Of a stretch of DNA of 64,000 nt, positions 10,715 through 22,334 are shown in pieces. How positions within the stretch are numbered: the first letter of the stretch is position 1; each line of letters starts with the position of its first letter. The translations under genes and the position numbers were made by a program. Source of the DNA: Callorhinus ursinus (lineage: Eukaryota; Chordata; Mammalia; Carnivora; Otariidae). The notes under the pieces are model-generated. The model did no database searches. It was not told where the DNA came from and worked only from the letters and a program-made list of their open reading frames with translations. The DNA lies in contig NW_020313005.1 in NCBI RefSeq assembly GCF_003265705.1, positions 19,015,746 through 19,079,745 on the forward strand. Direction: 5' to 3'.

Positions 10715-11190
10715 CGTTGAAACATGCCGGTCATAGTGCTAGGTACTTTACACGTAGCACTAATTGCAAATATTTCCGGCTCTCTGCCTTCCTGGCACTC
10801 GTGGGAATTGCACTTCCCAGGCCCTTTGTGGTGGGTGGCACCATGTGACTGGTTCCAGCCAATCAGATGTAAGTGCCCTGTTAACCCACTTAGAGTGCTA
10901 ATGAGAGACCCCTCAGAACTCTCTTTTCCTTTCCGCTAGCGAACTGGCAGCATTCGAGGTGGTGGCTGCTTAGTCAGCCTGAACCCCTGAGTGACTGTGA
11001 TGAGCCCAGGAACCCCATGTCCCCAATATCTGCACAGCAATCTTTTGAGGTAATCTGTGCTATCACTGCTTTATGGGTAAAGAACAGGCTCTATGTTATT
11101 AAAGGATTTTCACCAGGTTACAAGGGTAGTAAGTGACAAAGCCAGGAAGGGAACCAGGTGTGTTTGATGCTAGAGCCCGTAACTTTTACC
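10715..11190 (-). repeat. MIR, reverse orientation, split by an insertion
   Basis: The MIR 3' part (GTGCTAGGTACTTTACACG) lies at 10715-10773 and the rest (CTTTATGGGTAAAGAACAGG, CAAGGGTAGTAAGTGAC, CAGGAAGGGAACCAGG) at 11025-11190. The 251 bp between them do not belong to MIR and are flanked by AATAT on both sides. Confidence 0.6.
10774..11024. repeat. unclassified old insertion inside a MIR
   Basis: The insert interrupts a MIR and is flanked by AATAT at 10769-10773 and 11025-11029, a possible 5-base target duplication. It contains CCATGTGACTGGTTCCAGCC and ATCAGATGTAAG, which recall a common mammalian repeat whose family I cannot name with confidence. Confidence 0.45.
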
Positions 11191-13080
11191 TATTTTTACT
11201 TTCTCTCTCAAATCTTTATTGAATAAATAAGGATAGAGAAATGAGAATACCATCTGTTTCCTGGAAAACAGAAGCTCTGTAAGGCACCACAGCTTTGAGG
11301 AGTCAAGAAGGCACTAGGATCTTGGGGAAAATGCTTATAAAAACTGGTGATATTAGGGAGGAAACTCTATTGACAATATTCTCCCTGTTCATATTTTTGC
11401 CTGTTGGAGAGGTAGAACCCTTGGTCTTTGGTTTGATTCTTTCCCATCGTGAACTCATCAGTGAGTAGGTCAGCACATAGAGATGTCACACTGTGCACCG
11501 GCTCTGTGCTGAGGGCTCCCTGATGAGTCCAACACTCAAGCCCGTTTTCAAGGGTCTGCAGGCTGCCCAGTTGATCCCACTCCCGTTCTATGTTTCCTAC
11601 AGGAAACGGTCACCACTGCTGAAATTAATTGCTCAACTGTTTGCTCTGAGAGCTATGGAGGGTCAAATCTCCACTCCTCCATGTACTCTTTATACTATTT
11701 GGCACAAACTACATGGAAGGGTTAGAAAATTCTGAGGTCTGTATCACATAAGAACAAAACAGGAATTCTTGGGAAGCAGGGACCTCCTGCATAAAATATT
11801 TCACCCCCTGCTAGCATGGCACCTCAACTTTCTGCCTTTAGAAATCTATTCCTTTGGGTTAAAGCAGATTTCTCCTCTTGCCTAGGACCTGCCCAGACTG
11901 TCATATAAAATCTTCTTTGGCCATGCATCCAAAGGACTGCCCTAACAACTCGTAACAACCACCTAAGCATTGAGGTCTTGCAGAAATAACCCAAAAACCT
12001 GGCAACATAAGAAATGTGCTTCTAGATGTTAAGTACCTCAATTCTGAGGGTTAAAATGTTCCTTAGGGTGTTCTCTCATTAAGTGGCTTTTTCCCAAAAG
12101 AACTCCAATAGAGGGTTTGTTGTTATTATTCATTGCAACTGGTGTTGAGGAGGGGCAGAAGCCCATCTTCTCATGAGAACTAAATTGACAAGAACTATCA
12201 TTGTGCTGTATAGAACCCAAACTACCTGCATCAGTATCCACCACAGGCTCGGGGACCTAAGTGGATTCCCTAAGTTCGGACTGAAATTATTCTGTGAGAA
12301 GTGTGTTTCCAGGAGTCAGTGGATGGTGGAGGGATGAGAACCATGGCGGGCACCTTTATGGAGAGAGACAGCTATGGACCAACAGAAATGAAAAGATCTA
12401 GAAAATGATGTGTAGCTTGGGAAGAGAGGTTTCAAGGAGGGTCAGGGGAAATAAGGCGTCAGGACTCAAAGACACAGGTCTTGAAGACAGACATCCAGAA
12501 CCTCACTTTAAAAAGACAAGGAGAGGCAATATAAAAATTTTTTGTAGACTGAACCATGACATAAAATTGTATGATTTGAAGCCTAATTTGTCTTGAATAT
12601 CCCTGCTTTTCTTGATCTCTTTAGTCTATTATCCAAGACCATCTTGTGAAGTACTTTGAACCCAGATTCAAGTTGAACATGAAACACAGCCGAGTGTGTA
12701 AAAGAAAAATTGTACAAATCTAAATAAGAAATAATATAAAATCATTCAATAAATCTCAAAGTGGAGCAATATGTGAACATTCAGCCCAACTGGAAGCCTG
12801 GGGGCAGAGTGGCTGAGGGACGTGGGGGTCTGGTGCTCTGACCCTGCTGTAAAGGAGAACCCACCCCCACATGGCCTGTGTGTGCCCACCGCACTTTTCT
12901 GCAGGGGAACGGAGGTGTCCCAGAGGAGTAACAGCTTCCTACTCTTCGTGTGTTTATCGTGTGGCTGACCGAAAATGGGTGCTAGCAGAAATGCATTTGC
13001 TCTAGGTTTGCCGGAGACGTGAGGCTGACGGGGATTGATGGTTCATCAGATTGTGTGTGATGTTTTACCATAAAGAGAGG
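11191..13080. other. unique sequence
   Basis: No repeat or gene is recognised over almost 1.9 kb. Frames are short (at most 80 codons) and without familiar motifs. Confidence 0.45.
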
Positions 13081-13084
13081 AAGA

Positions 13085-13295
13085 TCTGGGGTCATGCAGA
13101 CCTGGGCTTAATCTCAGCTTTGCCATTTGTTTACTCCTCCATGACTAGAGGCCAACCACCGAAGTTCACAGAGCCTCAGTTACCTGCGAATAAGATGAGG
13201 GCAGTTGGACTGCGCACATACGCTTTTTATAGGCACGTTAAGTGAGTGATGTAAGTAAAGTGTCCAGCTCATAGCGGGCACTCACGTAATTCCTT
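13085..13295 (+). repeat. MIR SINE
   Basis: GCAGACCTGGGCTTAATCTC, GCCTCAGTTACCTGCG, AATAAGATGAGGGCAG and GTGTCCAGCTCATAGCGGGC follow the MIR order from head to tail. Confidence 0.7.
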
Positions 13296-13399
13296 TCCTC
13301 TTCCGGAGGGAGAAGTGGAATTCACAAAGACACTGAATCATATGCTGGTCTCTACACCCACTCAGTCCACTGTCCCCTTACCTAGCTAACCTCCCAGCC

Positions 13400-13995
13400 T
13401 CTTCTCGTCTTGGGTCAGTCAGTCACTCAGCAGCCAGAGTGCTTTTACTAAATCTTAACTCTCATTTCAAAACCCTATGTGAAACTCTTCAATGGCTTCC
13501 TGTTCCCAAATCCTCAACAGGGCTTTAGGACGCCTCTCATGAATTGGTCCCACTTACCACTCCACCCTCACTGTTCACTGTCATGAACACCCTCCCTCAC
13601 CTCCCCCAGGTCACACACACAGCCAGCCCTTCCTGCCCTGCAGTGCACACATTTCCCCAAAGGGCTCAGCTTTTGCACAATTTAGCCCCATTGCCTAGAT
13701 GATTCCCCACATCTCTCTTCCACAGGCCCTTCTTTTATTTGGGTAACTTCTACCCAAACTCTGTGGCTTGGCTTAGATGTTACTTTCAGCTTTCTCTGAT
13801 CTTCTTATGAGCTCTTCATTGCATTGTGTGCATACACCTGTCTCAACCTAATGTCCTACCAAAACTTCATGCTTACTCATCCTGTTGCGGACCAAGCTCT
13901 AAGCCTCTGAGGGCAGAGTCTGTGTCTAATTCACCACTGTCTCCCCAGCTCAGAGAATGGTACAGAGTAGATACTCAGTAAATATATTACTTAAC
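13400..13995 (+). repeat. L2 LINE, long 3' segment
   Basis: The segment contains the L2 order: AACCCTATGTGAAACTCTTC with AATGGCTTCC, TCCACAGGCCC, TTGGCTTAGATGTTACTTTC, the CTCTGAGGGCAGAGTCTGTG block and the terminal ATACTCAGTAAATAT. It directly precedes an old L1 fragment. Confidence 0.8.
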
Positions 13996-13999
13996 CTTT

Positions 14000-14190
14000 G
14001 AGTTTGAAATGATAGACTCAAAGAAAAGTTGCAAAAATAGTACAAAGTTCCCATGTATTTTTCACCCATCTTCCTCTTATGTTAATATCTTATAACATTA
14101 TAGTAAAATTGCTGAAAACAAGATATCACTGGTCCAGTACTTTTAAGTAATCTATAGATCTCATTTGAATTTTGCCAATTTTCCCACTAT
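14000..14190 (+). repeat. old L1M fragment, 5' piece
   Basis: GTTGCAAAAATAGTACAAAG, CCCATGTATTTTTCACCC and TTCCTCTTATGTTAATATC match the 3' end region of ancient L1M elements. The element resumes after the LTR insertion that follows. Confidence 0.7.
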
Positions 14191-14191
14191 G

Positions 14192-14970
14192 AGATTGTGA
14201 TTTATAATATGAAACATATACTTGGTCTTCATCCCCATCCCTGGCACAGAGCTCCTAAAATCCGTGGAATTTCCTCTGATGAAAACAATAAAAGTGTCTT
14301 TTGTTATGTTAATGAGCTGACCTTTGCAAAGGAGGAGGTCACCAAAGGATGGAGTCTGGTTGCCATATCTTTAGAGGGTTGGAAATTTCAGTCCCTGGCC
14401 CCTCAACTCCAGAGAGGGAAAAGGGGCCAGAAATTGAGTTCAGTCACCAATGGCCAATGATTTAATCAATTGTGCCTATGTAATGAAACCTCCATAAAAA
14501 CCAAAAAGGTGGGTTTGGAGAGCTGTTAGGCTGGTGAACACGGAGGTGCTGGGAGAGTGGCTGCATGGAGAGAGCATGGAAGCCCTATACCCCTCCCCCA
14601 TACCTTGCTCTATACATCTCTTCCATTTGGCTGTTTCTGAGTTGTATCCTTTTATAATAAACTGCTAGATGTAAGCAAATGTTTCTGTGAGTTTTGTGAA
14701 CCACTCTAGCAAACTAATGGAACCCAGGAGGGGGTCCTGGGGACCTCCAAACTATTGCCTGACTGTCAGAAGTGCAGGTGACAAGTTGGACTTGTAATTG
14801 ACATCTGAAGGCTTGAAGTGTGTGTAGGGGGTGGAAGGGTCTGGGTACCTTGTAAGACTGAGCCCTTAACCCATGGGATCTGATGCTCTCTCCAGGTAGA
14901 TAATGTCAGAACTGAGTTAATTGCTTGGTGGTGTGGAAAACACACACTGGTATTGGTGTCAGCATCAAAC
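14192..14970 (+). mobile_element. solo-LTR-like element A inside L1M
   Basis: The 0.8-kb block splits an L1M and has no internal retroviral genes, so it looks like a solo LTR of an endogenous retrovirus. Visible LTR parts are a CACAGAGCTCCTAAAATCC motif, CCTCCATAAAAACC, a polyadenylation signal AATAAA at 14656-14661, then GAGTTTTGTGAACC and GAGGGGGTCCTGGGGACC. The same family recurs at 56940-57885. I do not assign a family name. Confidence 0.7.
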
Positions 14971-14974
14971 CCAC

Positions 14975-15390
14975 AGCGTCATTTTCATCACCCAGGAGCC
15001 CATCCAGGATCCCATGTTGCATTTAGCTGTAATGTCTCCTTCATCTCCTACCATCTGAGATAGTTCCTCAGTCCTGCTTTGTCTTTGATGACTTTCACAC
15101 TTTTGAAGACTTCTGGTCAGTTATTTTATAGAACGTTCCTCAGTTTGGGTCTGTCTGGCATTTTCTCAAGGTTAGGTGGAGGTTACGTATTTTTGGCAAG
15201 AAGACCACAAAGTGATGCTTTGTCCTTCTCCATGCATCCTATAAGGTGGTACATGATGTTCATGTATCTTATCCCTGAAATGCTAATGGTGATCATTTGG
15301 TTAAGGTGGTGTCTGCCAGGTTTTCTACTGTAAAATTACTATTTTTCCCTTTGCAATTAACAAGTGTTGTGTGAGGAGATACTTTAAGAT
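14975..15390 (+). repeat. old L1M fragment, 3' piece
   Basis: CATCCAGGATCCCATGTTGC, TTTAGCTGTAATGTCTCC and TTTGATGACTTTCACAC continue the L1M sequence interrupted at 14190. The pieces are collinear, so the LTR inserted later. Confidence 0.7.
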
Positions 15391-15850
15391 CAATAAACAC
15401 TTTTGAATAAATCAATGAATATTAGAACAAAGGACTGAATCTGAAAGAAAATCAATTAAAAGAGTTGTAAGTTCTGCACTTGCGTTCACAAAAAATGCAG
15501 CAAGGATACAAGAGAGAAAATATGACAATAAATAAATGAGTCAAAAATCATCTAAATAATGTTGAGAAGAGAACAAGCCTAGTTATATCATCGTCATCTT
15601 TTATCTCATATCACATATTTATATTTAATAAGCAATTAAAGAGGTTTCCAAGGGTGAGGCAATTAAACACATTTTTATCTTCTGCTAGAGCCCAATTGCT
15701 GTGGAAGATGTGACTCTGCTATGCAAACAAACTGGAGCCCATTCAGAGAAGTGAGCAGACAGATGTGGCTTTTCTGGGAAAGACCTCAGGAACAGAATAT
15801 GCCCAAATTAAAAAGGCAGCACTCAGGAAAGTATTATCTTAGTCTTCTTG
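15391..15850. other. unique AT-rich sequence
   Basis: A very AT-rich stretch with no recognised repeat and no long frame, apart from ordinary short ones. Confidence 0.4.
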
Positions 15851-15854
15851 GCCC

Positions 15855-16225
15855 ATCCTCACAGAAAACCATCATCTGGGTACCTTCTACAATTGACATT
15901 TATTTTCTCACAGTTCTGGAGGCTAGACATCCAAGAGCATGGTGCCCGCCTGGCTGATTTGGGTCCCAGTGAGGGCTCTCTTCCTGGTTTACAGATGGCT
16001 GCCTTCTAGCTGTGTCCTCACAGGGTGGAGAGAGAGAAAGAACTCTCTACTCTCTTCTTATAAGGACACTAATCCTATTGGATCAGGTCCCCACCTTTAT
16101 GATCTCATTTGACCTTAATTACCTCTATGAAAGCCCCATCTCCAAGTACAGTCTCACTGGGGGTTGAGGTTTCAGAATATGAATCTGGGGGGACACACTC
16201 AATCCCTAGCAGTAGTGATGCTCAA
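15855..16225 (+). repeat. ancient mammal-wide interspersed repeat, family unassigned
   Basis: TTTATTTTCTCACAGTTCTG, GGAGGCTAGACATCCAAGAG, GGCTGCCTTCTAGCTGTGTC, CTTATAAGGACACTAATCC and AAGCCCCATCTCCAAGTAC follow the order of a very common mammalian repeat. The 78-codon frame over its start is therefore not a gene. Confidence 0.6.
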
Positions 16226-17325
16226 ATGAGTCATTGCACATCACTGTGTAACAGGATGTTAAAGTGGAACATCTCTTATCATCTCAATTTCTGTCGAAGC
16301 CTCACACTACATGCAATAGGTGTCAACACCCCAAATTTAAAGCAAGTTGCTTGACCAAGATTTTTTCTGTTTCCATTAGCCCATCACCCACCTCCAGATG
16401 ATAGGAAAGATTAGGAATCCATTAGGAGGAACAATAATGTGAGGTTTCTCTAGGAAAAAGCTGTGTGCTGAAGTTCTCCACAGTTCAGGCCAACCAAGAG
16501 GAGCTTCAAAGAACCTCCCAGCACGTTTGACATACGTCCCTTGGAATGAGGGAGGATTGTGGAGCTGGTATCTGACTCACATTTGGAAGAAAGTCTGGAA
16601 GAAAGAGGCTAGGGCTTAGGGTTGGGGGAGGCTATGTCAGCAGAAGGAGGAGAAAGCTCTATTGAAGTGCGCTGTGCCAAAGGCAGGACAAAAATACATG
16701 GCCCCCAAGGAAGAGTCCCGCCATGAAGCAGCTTGAAAAACTCTATCCAAGGGGCCACTGAAGTGGGGAGGGGTGCAGGGTGGGTGACCCCAACAGAAGA
16801 AGATTGAGGTGAACCACCCATCCTGGGCAGGGAGAATGTCCTAAGCAGCCAGCCAAGAGAGGCAGCACCCCCATCTGAAAACTGCTGTGGAAAGTCCCCA
16901 GTGTGAGGGGCTCAGAGGAACCTGGAAAAGTCCCCTTGAGAGAAAGAGGAAGCACTTGGGATGCTTACGCCAGGTCACGTCTGCACCCATCAAGTTAGGA
17001 GAGCCCTCCTACCCACCACCTTTCTCCCTGAAGGAACCAGTGGCAACATGAAGAACAGGAAGGATGAGTAGGCCAGAGGGGGGAAGACAAAGAGGAGAAG
17101 CGATCTTGGCAGGCTTCCCAGCCCCAAGCAGGCCTCGACAGGGGAGAACAAATGTAGTTGTCAAGAGAGTTTGGACTTTGGTAAAAGAATACACTGGCTT
17201 TTTAATATCTGAAAACGACCAGAACATTCTGTAGGATCTTCAGGAAGGAAGAAGGAATTAAGAAAGAATTTAACACAAAGTGGAGGAAAAATAAAGTTCT
17301 TTCCTGTTTGCATTCTACCAAGCGC
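16226..17325. other. unique sequence
   Basis: Moderately GC-rich around 16600-17150, with overlapping short minus-strand frames that show no familiar motif. No repeat is recognised. Confidence 0.4.
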
Positions 17326-17329
17326 AGCC

Positions 17330-17530
17330 TTTCAGAAACAAGCAGTTTCATAAAGTGTGGTTAGCTGAGCAGCCATGGGGGCCTGCACCTAGAAGGGCTG
17401 CAGACTTGTCTTAATGTGCTGCTGCTACCATCTTGAAACTCTTAATATTTGGTAACAAGGGGCCCCACATTTTCATTCTGCATAGGCCCTGCAAATCATG
17501 CAGCTGGGCCTAGTTACTACATAGGAGGGA
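17330..17530 (+). repeat. possible unclassified interspersed repeat
   Basis: CCATCTTGAAACTCTTAATA followed by AACAAGGGGCCCCACATTTTC and ATGCAGCTGGGCC recalls a dispersed mammalian sequence. I cannot assign it a family. Confidence 0.3.
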
Positions 17531-18985
17531 CTTGGCCATGTTCTGTGTGACCCCAAGGGACACACAGTGGAACTGATCATTGGGAGGTGGAGAGAAACAG
17601 TCCTCCCCCACCTCCCAAAATTGGGAAGAGTTTTGTTTGGCTGCCCAAATTAAAATAGACTGCAAATAGGTAGAGCTTCCAGTCACCAAGATCCTTACAG
17701 CAGAGGGTCAGCTACTTGGCAGGAACATTGGAGACACAATGCAAGCTCTGGACTCTGCAGTCTCCAAAATCCCTGCCAACCCTGGGATTATCTAATTCTT
17801 TGATTAATAAATCTCCTTCAAGATGTCTGTTTTTACCAACTTCACCAGGAAATGAATTTACTAGTGCTGAGAACAGGTAAGTATATTTTCAAGTCCAGCC
17901 TCTAACTCCTTACATGGTTGGGAGTTTCACTAACTCCCTGGGTTTCTGTCCAAATTGTGAGCTGTTGTTTTCCTTTATGAGGACATTATTGCCATTACTC
18001 ACTGCATTTTTGATCATTGTAAGTTGGATCTTAGTGTGGCTGGCACACTGTGACTTCTTGCTTCTAAGAAAAAGGCCTAAAAATCTCAGAAAGTGTTTTG
18101 GGCCTAAAGCCACTTTCATTAATCATTATTTTGACAGTGAAGCATAAACAGACATGACAAATATTTATTAAGTTTAACATTAAAAATCTATAGGCATGTT
18201 TTGGTTATTGTTGTCATCATCAATATTATTATTCGTGTGGGAGAGTGTTCTAGGAGAAGAAAAGAAAGTCTATTGCTTTCTGGGATCTGCCACATATAAC
18301 CTCTCAAGCTGAGAAGGGCGTCTTCTCTGCTCCACCTTTATAGAGCTAGTCTCTGAAGGCACAACTTGAGGGTCAAAGCTCCCCTACAAAGACCCACCAT
18401 TGATGACAATACTGGGGCCAGGAATTGATAGGAAATGGGTATGTTTAGTCATGCTCAGTAAACCCATTTCCTTACAGACTCACTCCTCCCTCATACTGGA
18501 AAACTTTGAGCTTCTTTCATACCATATTTTGGCCTTGACCTTTAGCCTCCCTACAATGGAGTCTATGTATCTCCATACCCTCAGTGCAGGCCCCATAATT
18601 ATAGCCATCCGTTAAACTGTCAGGAAGAAATCCCCAGTTCAATCACGTCTTTATCAGACTTCAGCTGCCACAGGGGTCAAGTTAGGCGTCAAGTCTGACC
18701 TGCCCAGAGGCCCTGTGATGTGCTGGTCTGCATTCTCACTGGGGCCTTTGTGAGCAGGCAGGCCAGACAGCCACCTGGTTGCCCCCAGCTAAGTTCCCCG
18801 GTCCCACTGCATTCCCCAGACAGGGTGGAGTCAAGAGAAACAATGGGACTGACTTAATGGAAGACCTTCCCTTTGGCTCTATCTTCAGGGAATTATGTGC
18901 ACAGGAGTTATACGGGGTTGTCAAAGTCCTAAATTGGAAATGGAGACTCCTGAAGAGGGAGGAATCTGGTATCAGGGGGAAATAA
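17531..18985. other. unique sequence
   Basis: No classified repeat is seen. Overlapping plus and minus frames at 17910-18147 are mutual shadows. A perfect-looking splice donor CAG/GTAAGTA occurs at about 17874, without an exon I can define. Confidence 0.4.
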
Positions 18986-18989
18986 ATTC

Positions 18990-19110
18990 TTCAGTTTGAT
19001 TCTCCTCTCAGAGATTGTAGAATCATGGAATTTTATCGCTGCCAAGGAATTTAGTGATCGTCTATCTAACCCTTTATTTTACAGATCAGTGTAAATGTGG
19101 CCAAGGGACT
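18990..19110 (-). repeat. MIR/L2-class fragment
   Basis: TAGAATCATGGAATTTTATC, TTTAGTGATCGTCTATCTAACC and CCTTTATTTTACAGATC resemble the ancient 'tagaatcttagagctgg...tcatctagtccaac...cattttacagatg' repeat. The orientation given follows the MIR convention. Confidence 0.4.
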
Positions 19111-19469
19111 TGGGTTTTACTTTTATTGCCGAGTCTGGTTTTCTTGAGTTTCAGGTGAGTAATATTTTAACGTGAGCTCCATAACAATGAGAGAAACCCA
19201 GGGCTGTTCCAATGTGACCACATACTATTCTCTAGTTGTTTCATGCAAATACGTTTTATCTTTCACACCAGATCACAAAATATCTCAAGGACAGCTTATT
19301 TCTTTTCTGTTCCCCATAGAAAGGTACTAGCAAAGAAAGCACTTTAAAGTATTTGCAGAGAGTTAATGTGCGTTCTTCACTCATTTTTCTGTTTGGGTGT
19401 GTTTCTGTGTGTCTGTGTCTCCTTCAATAGATTACAAACACTATGTGCAAGTTAAAATAGAACCGCCAA

Positions 19470-19610
19470 ATTTTATAGCTAGTCATACTATCCCATTTAA
19501 AAGGTGAGAACACTGAGATCCAGAGAAGTGAAGTTACTTGCACAAGATCACTCAGTTAGCATATGATTTAAATGCAGATCCACTTCCTGCTCATTCAAGT
19601 TACCTCCTTG
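19470..19610 (-). repeat. MIR fragment, reverse orientation
   Basis: CCATTTAAAAGGTGAGAACAC, GATCCAGAGAAGTGAAG and TTACTTGCACAAGATCAC, then TTAAATGCAGATCC, follow the reversed MIR core. Confidence 0.6.
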
Positions 19611-19779
19611 TTATAGTGATAGATCAATATTGAAGGTCACAGAGGAAACAAGACATCAGAATAGGCAAGGGGAATCAGCCCTGATAATGTTATCATTGTT
19701 ATTAGTAATACCCTAAATATGTAGAGCTGTTAGAGTTTACAAAGATAAATACTGAACAGTTTTTTGTATATCCTTCACT

Positions 19780-20060
19780 AACAAAAACCATAAACAAGTG
19801 TATGTCCCATATATGCATGTTTACTTACACAAGAGGAATTTTCCCATACACATTGCTCTACACTTTGTTTTTTTTTTTTCCACTTAATGATATTACTTAG
19901 GGATCTTCCTACGTTAACACATGTAGAGCTACCTTATGCTTTTTAAAAGGCACTTATGGTTGGATAGACCATAACTTATTTAACCATTCCCCTATTGATG
20001 GACAGTTAAGTTGTTTCCAGATTTATGCTAAGAAATGTGCATTTTTTAAAACAATCTCCC
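19780..20060 (+). repeat. old L1M-like fragment
   Basis: GGATAGACCATAACTTATTT, AACCATTCCCCTATTGATGG and AGTTGTTTCCAGATTTATGC match a block common to the 3' regions of ancient L1 elements. Confidence 0.55.
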
Positions 20061-20084
20061 CTGGAGAATTTTAAGTAACTAACT

Positions 20085-20245
20085 TGATATCAGATCAGCA
20101 TTTGGAATCACCAATAGGCTTATACCCTTATTTTAGTAGATGAAAAAACTGAAGTCCAGACAAATTTGGGACCTTCAACTATTCAGGGTAAAACCATAAC
20201 TAGAACCTGATATTCCTGAGTTTTCTACCAACATTCATTCCACTG
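20085..20245 (-). repeat. MIR-like fragment, strongly diverged
   Basis: CCCTTATTTTAGTAGATGAAAA with ACTGAAGTCCAGAC and AACTAGAACCTGATATTCC loosely follows the reversed MIR core. Confidence 0.35.
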
Positions 20246-20984
20246 CATTTGGGCCACGTAAGGGCACTGGGCATGCTTGCTTTGGCTATTTGTAGAAGTC
20301 AATAGGCACCACCCAATATCTGGCCCAACAGAGTCTTTGTTAAAAGAACTGATTCATCAAAAGATTCTCATTGTGGTTTAGATTTTACTAGCCCAAAGAT
20401 CACTGAGTTAAACTTCCCTTTTCAGTAGATGATCCAAAGTCCCTTGAATGAAGATGTAATTCAATAAAAACTTAATAATCTCATAAAAATGAATATTCTC
20501 TGGTTCCCCAATGAACTCCCAAACTTATTAGCTTTCTTCTGCAGATGATGTGAGATGGCTTGTTTTACCTAAACTAACCCCATTATGCCTTTAAAAATAC
20601 ATTATTATTTAAATGTCTACATTTCTTTGATCCTGCAAATGTACAAAAAGCAAGCATAGTGTTTCTGGGAAAGAAAGAGCTGGTGGAGGAAATTATCACG
20701 TGGGGAAATTTAGGACATTCATTCAAGAATTAGGAACAAAAAACAGATTGGAGTAGTGCACATTTTGCTCATGAATGGCCCTGGGCAGTGGCTCTTTCTA
20801 CAAATTGCCACATAAGGAGCTCATCACTGAATGAGGGAAAGGGGGTGATGTGGTTATGGATTTTCCAGGGATGAGAATCTGAACGCTACACTGACTTCTC
20901 AGACTACGTGCTTTTGGTTGTTTGTTGTAAAGAAACAAAGAGAATTTCTTTATTAAACAGTAAAAACCAAAGTGTCTAGTTTGG
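20246..20984. other. unique AT-rich sequence
   Basis: No feature is recognised. The stretch has frequent stops in all frames. Confidence 0.4.
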
Positions 20985-21068
20985 TCTCAGTAATGAAAAT
21001 AATAGCTACCATGAACTAAGCACCTGTTCTGCAGGCACTGTCCTCAAGGCTTTACATGATCACTATTA
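20985..21068 (-). repeat. MIR fragment, reverse orientation
   Basis: AATAATAGCTACCATGAAC, TAAGCACCTGTTCTGCAGGC and CTCAAGGCTTTACATG match the reversed MIR 3' end. Confidence 0.55.
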
Positions 21069-21159
21069 TACATGGTAGAACAATCTATGACACAAAAGAT
21101 AAATTCTCAGGAACTTCCGGATATCAATTTCTTACTGACTTGTTAACAACTTCCATGTG

Positions 21160-21366
21160 GGGGCGCCTGGGTGGCTCAGTCGTTAAGCGTCTGCCTTTGG
21201 CTCAGGTCACGATCCCAGGGTCCTGGGATCGAGCCCCGCATCGGGCTCTCTGCTCAGCAGGGAGCCTGCTTCTCCCTCTCTCTCTCTGCCTGCCGCTCTG
21301 CCTACTTGTGCTCGCTCTCTATCTCTCTGTCAAATAAATAAATAAAATCTTTAAAAAAAAAAAAAA
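21160..21366 (+). mobile_element. CanSINE 3, young-looking full length
   Basis: It is close to the caniform consensus, with GGGCGCCTGGGTGGCTCAGT at the head, intact A and B box regions (GATCGAGCCCCGCATCGGGC), a CT-rich block, the AAATAAATAAATAAAATC tail and an 18-base A tail. The exact 15-base duplication AACAACTTCCATGTG is at 21145-21159 and 21367-21381. The exact duplication and clean tail indicate a recent insertion. Confidence 0.97.
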
Positions 21367-21381
21367 AACAACTTCCATGTG

Positions 21382-22040
21382 CCCACAGGGTGTGCCCCAT
21401 GGCATTCTTAGTGTTGGGGAAGATCTAGAGCTGCTGTGTACCCCCACGCCACCTCTCAGCCCCATACAGACACTGGGAACTTTCCTTTCTATACCATTTC
21501 CGATCTTGCAGTGGCCCGGGCCCCCACCCTCTGCATACGCACACACTTGGCCCTTAAATTGGGCATATGTGAGGTAGTTTGAAAATCGATGAGCAAAATT
21601 TCAGGGCACCAATGGTCACCTAACATTCCTTCCTCTAAGATAGCTTCTTAGGCTAGGAGACATGCCCTCTCATCAAAGGACAGTACGATCCTGGCTCCAG
21701 TCTTGTGTAGCCCCCCACCACTAGCAAAGGATGGTGCCGGCAGGCGGAGGCTGTGCAGTTTCTTGACGCTAACCCTAATCCCTGTCCTCATGGTCTCTCC
21801 TAGCCTGGACTCTCATTTTGAAAGAACCTTACCCTAGGCAAGGAAATTCTATTCAATACTCCACTTTTCTTTCTTAGCATTTGTTCATCTCTGTCCCTTA
21901 ATATATATTGGAAATCTATGAGGAAACAAAATATTCTGTTGCCTTATGGGATCATTCATCTAGATTCTTTCCATCAAAGCTATGATTTCCTGATAATTGA
22001 AGCTCAAGAAAAGTATCAACATCTTCCTGGATTTTCTTGC
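21382..22040. other. unique sequence
   Basis: No repeat or gene is recognised. Short frames only. Confidence 0.4.
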
Positions 22041-22048
22041 TTCTCGGG

Positions 22049-22251
22049 CAGGGGTCAGCAAACTTTCTGCAAAGCAACAAATACTAAATATTTTGGACTT
22101 TGACAGCCATACAATCTCTGTCGTAATGACTCAGCTCTGCCCCATAATGTGAAAACTGCCACAGAAAATATGTAAACAACAGGACATGGCTGTGTTCCAA
22201 TAAAACTTTATTTATAAAAACTGGCAGTAGGCCATAGTTTACCTGCCCCTG
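22049..22251 (+). mobile_element. hAT-type non-autonomous DNA transposon (Charlie/MER class)
   Basis: The ends are inverted repeats: CAGGGGTCAGCAAACT at the left and AGTTTACCTGCCCCTG at the right. Between them lie TACTAAATATTTTGGACTTTG and CCAATAAAACTTTATTTATA, typical of a common mammalian hAT element. The flanks TTCTCGGG (22041-22048) and TTCTAGAT (22252-22259) look like a decayed 8-base target duplication. It encodes no transposase. Confidence 0.85.
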
Positions 22252-22334
22252 TTCTAGATGATGAGGAGGAGGAGGAAGTGGAGGATGTTGATTATTGATT
22301 ATTATTATACAATTAACATTGCTTTCTCTGTACA

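Noticed and set aside
15855..16225. Protein-coding frame at 15721-15957
   Set aside because: Most of it lies in a common mammalian interspersed repeat.
21160..21366. A tRNA gene (tRNA-Lys-like A and B boxes)
   Set aside because: The boxes are the head of a CanSINE with a CT block, A tail and target duplications; no cloverleaf-complete tRNA is present.
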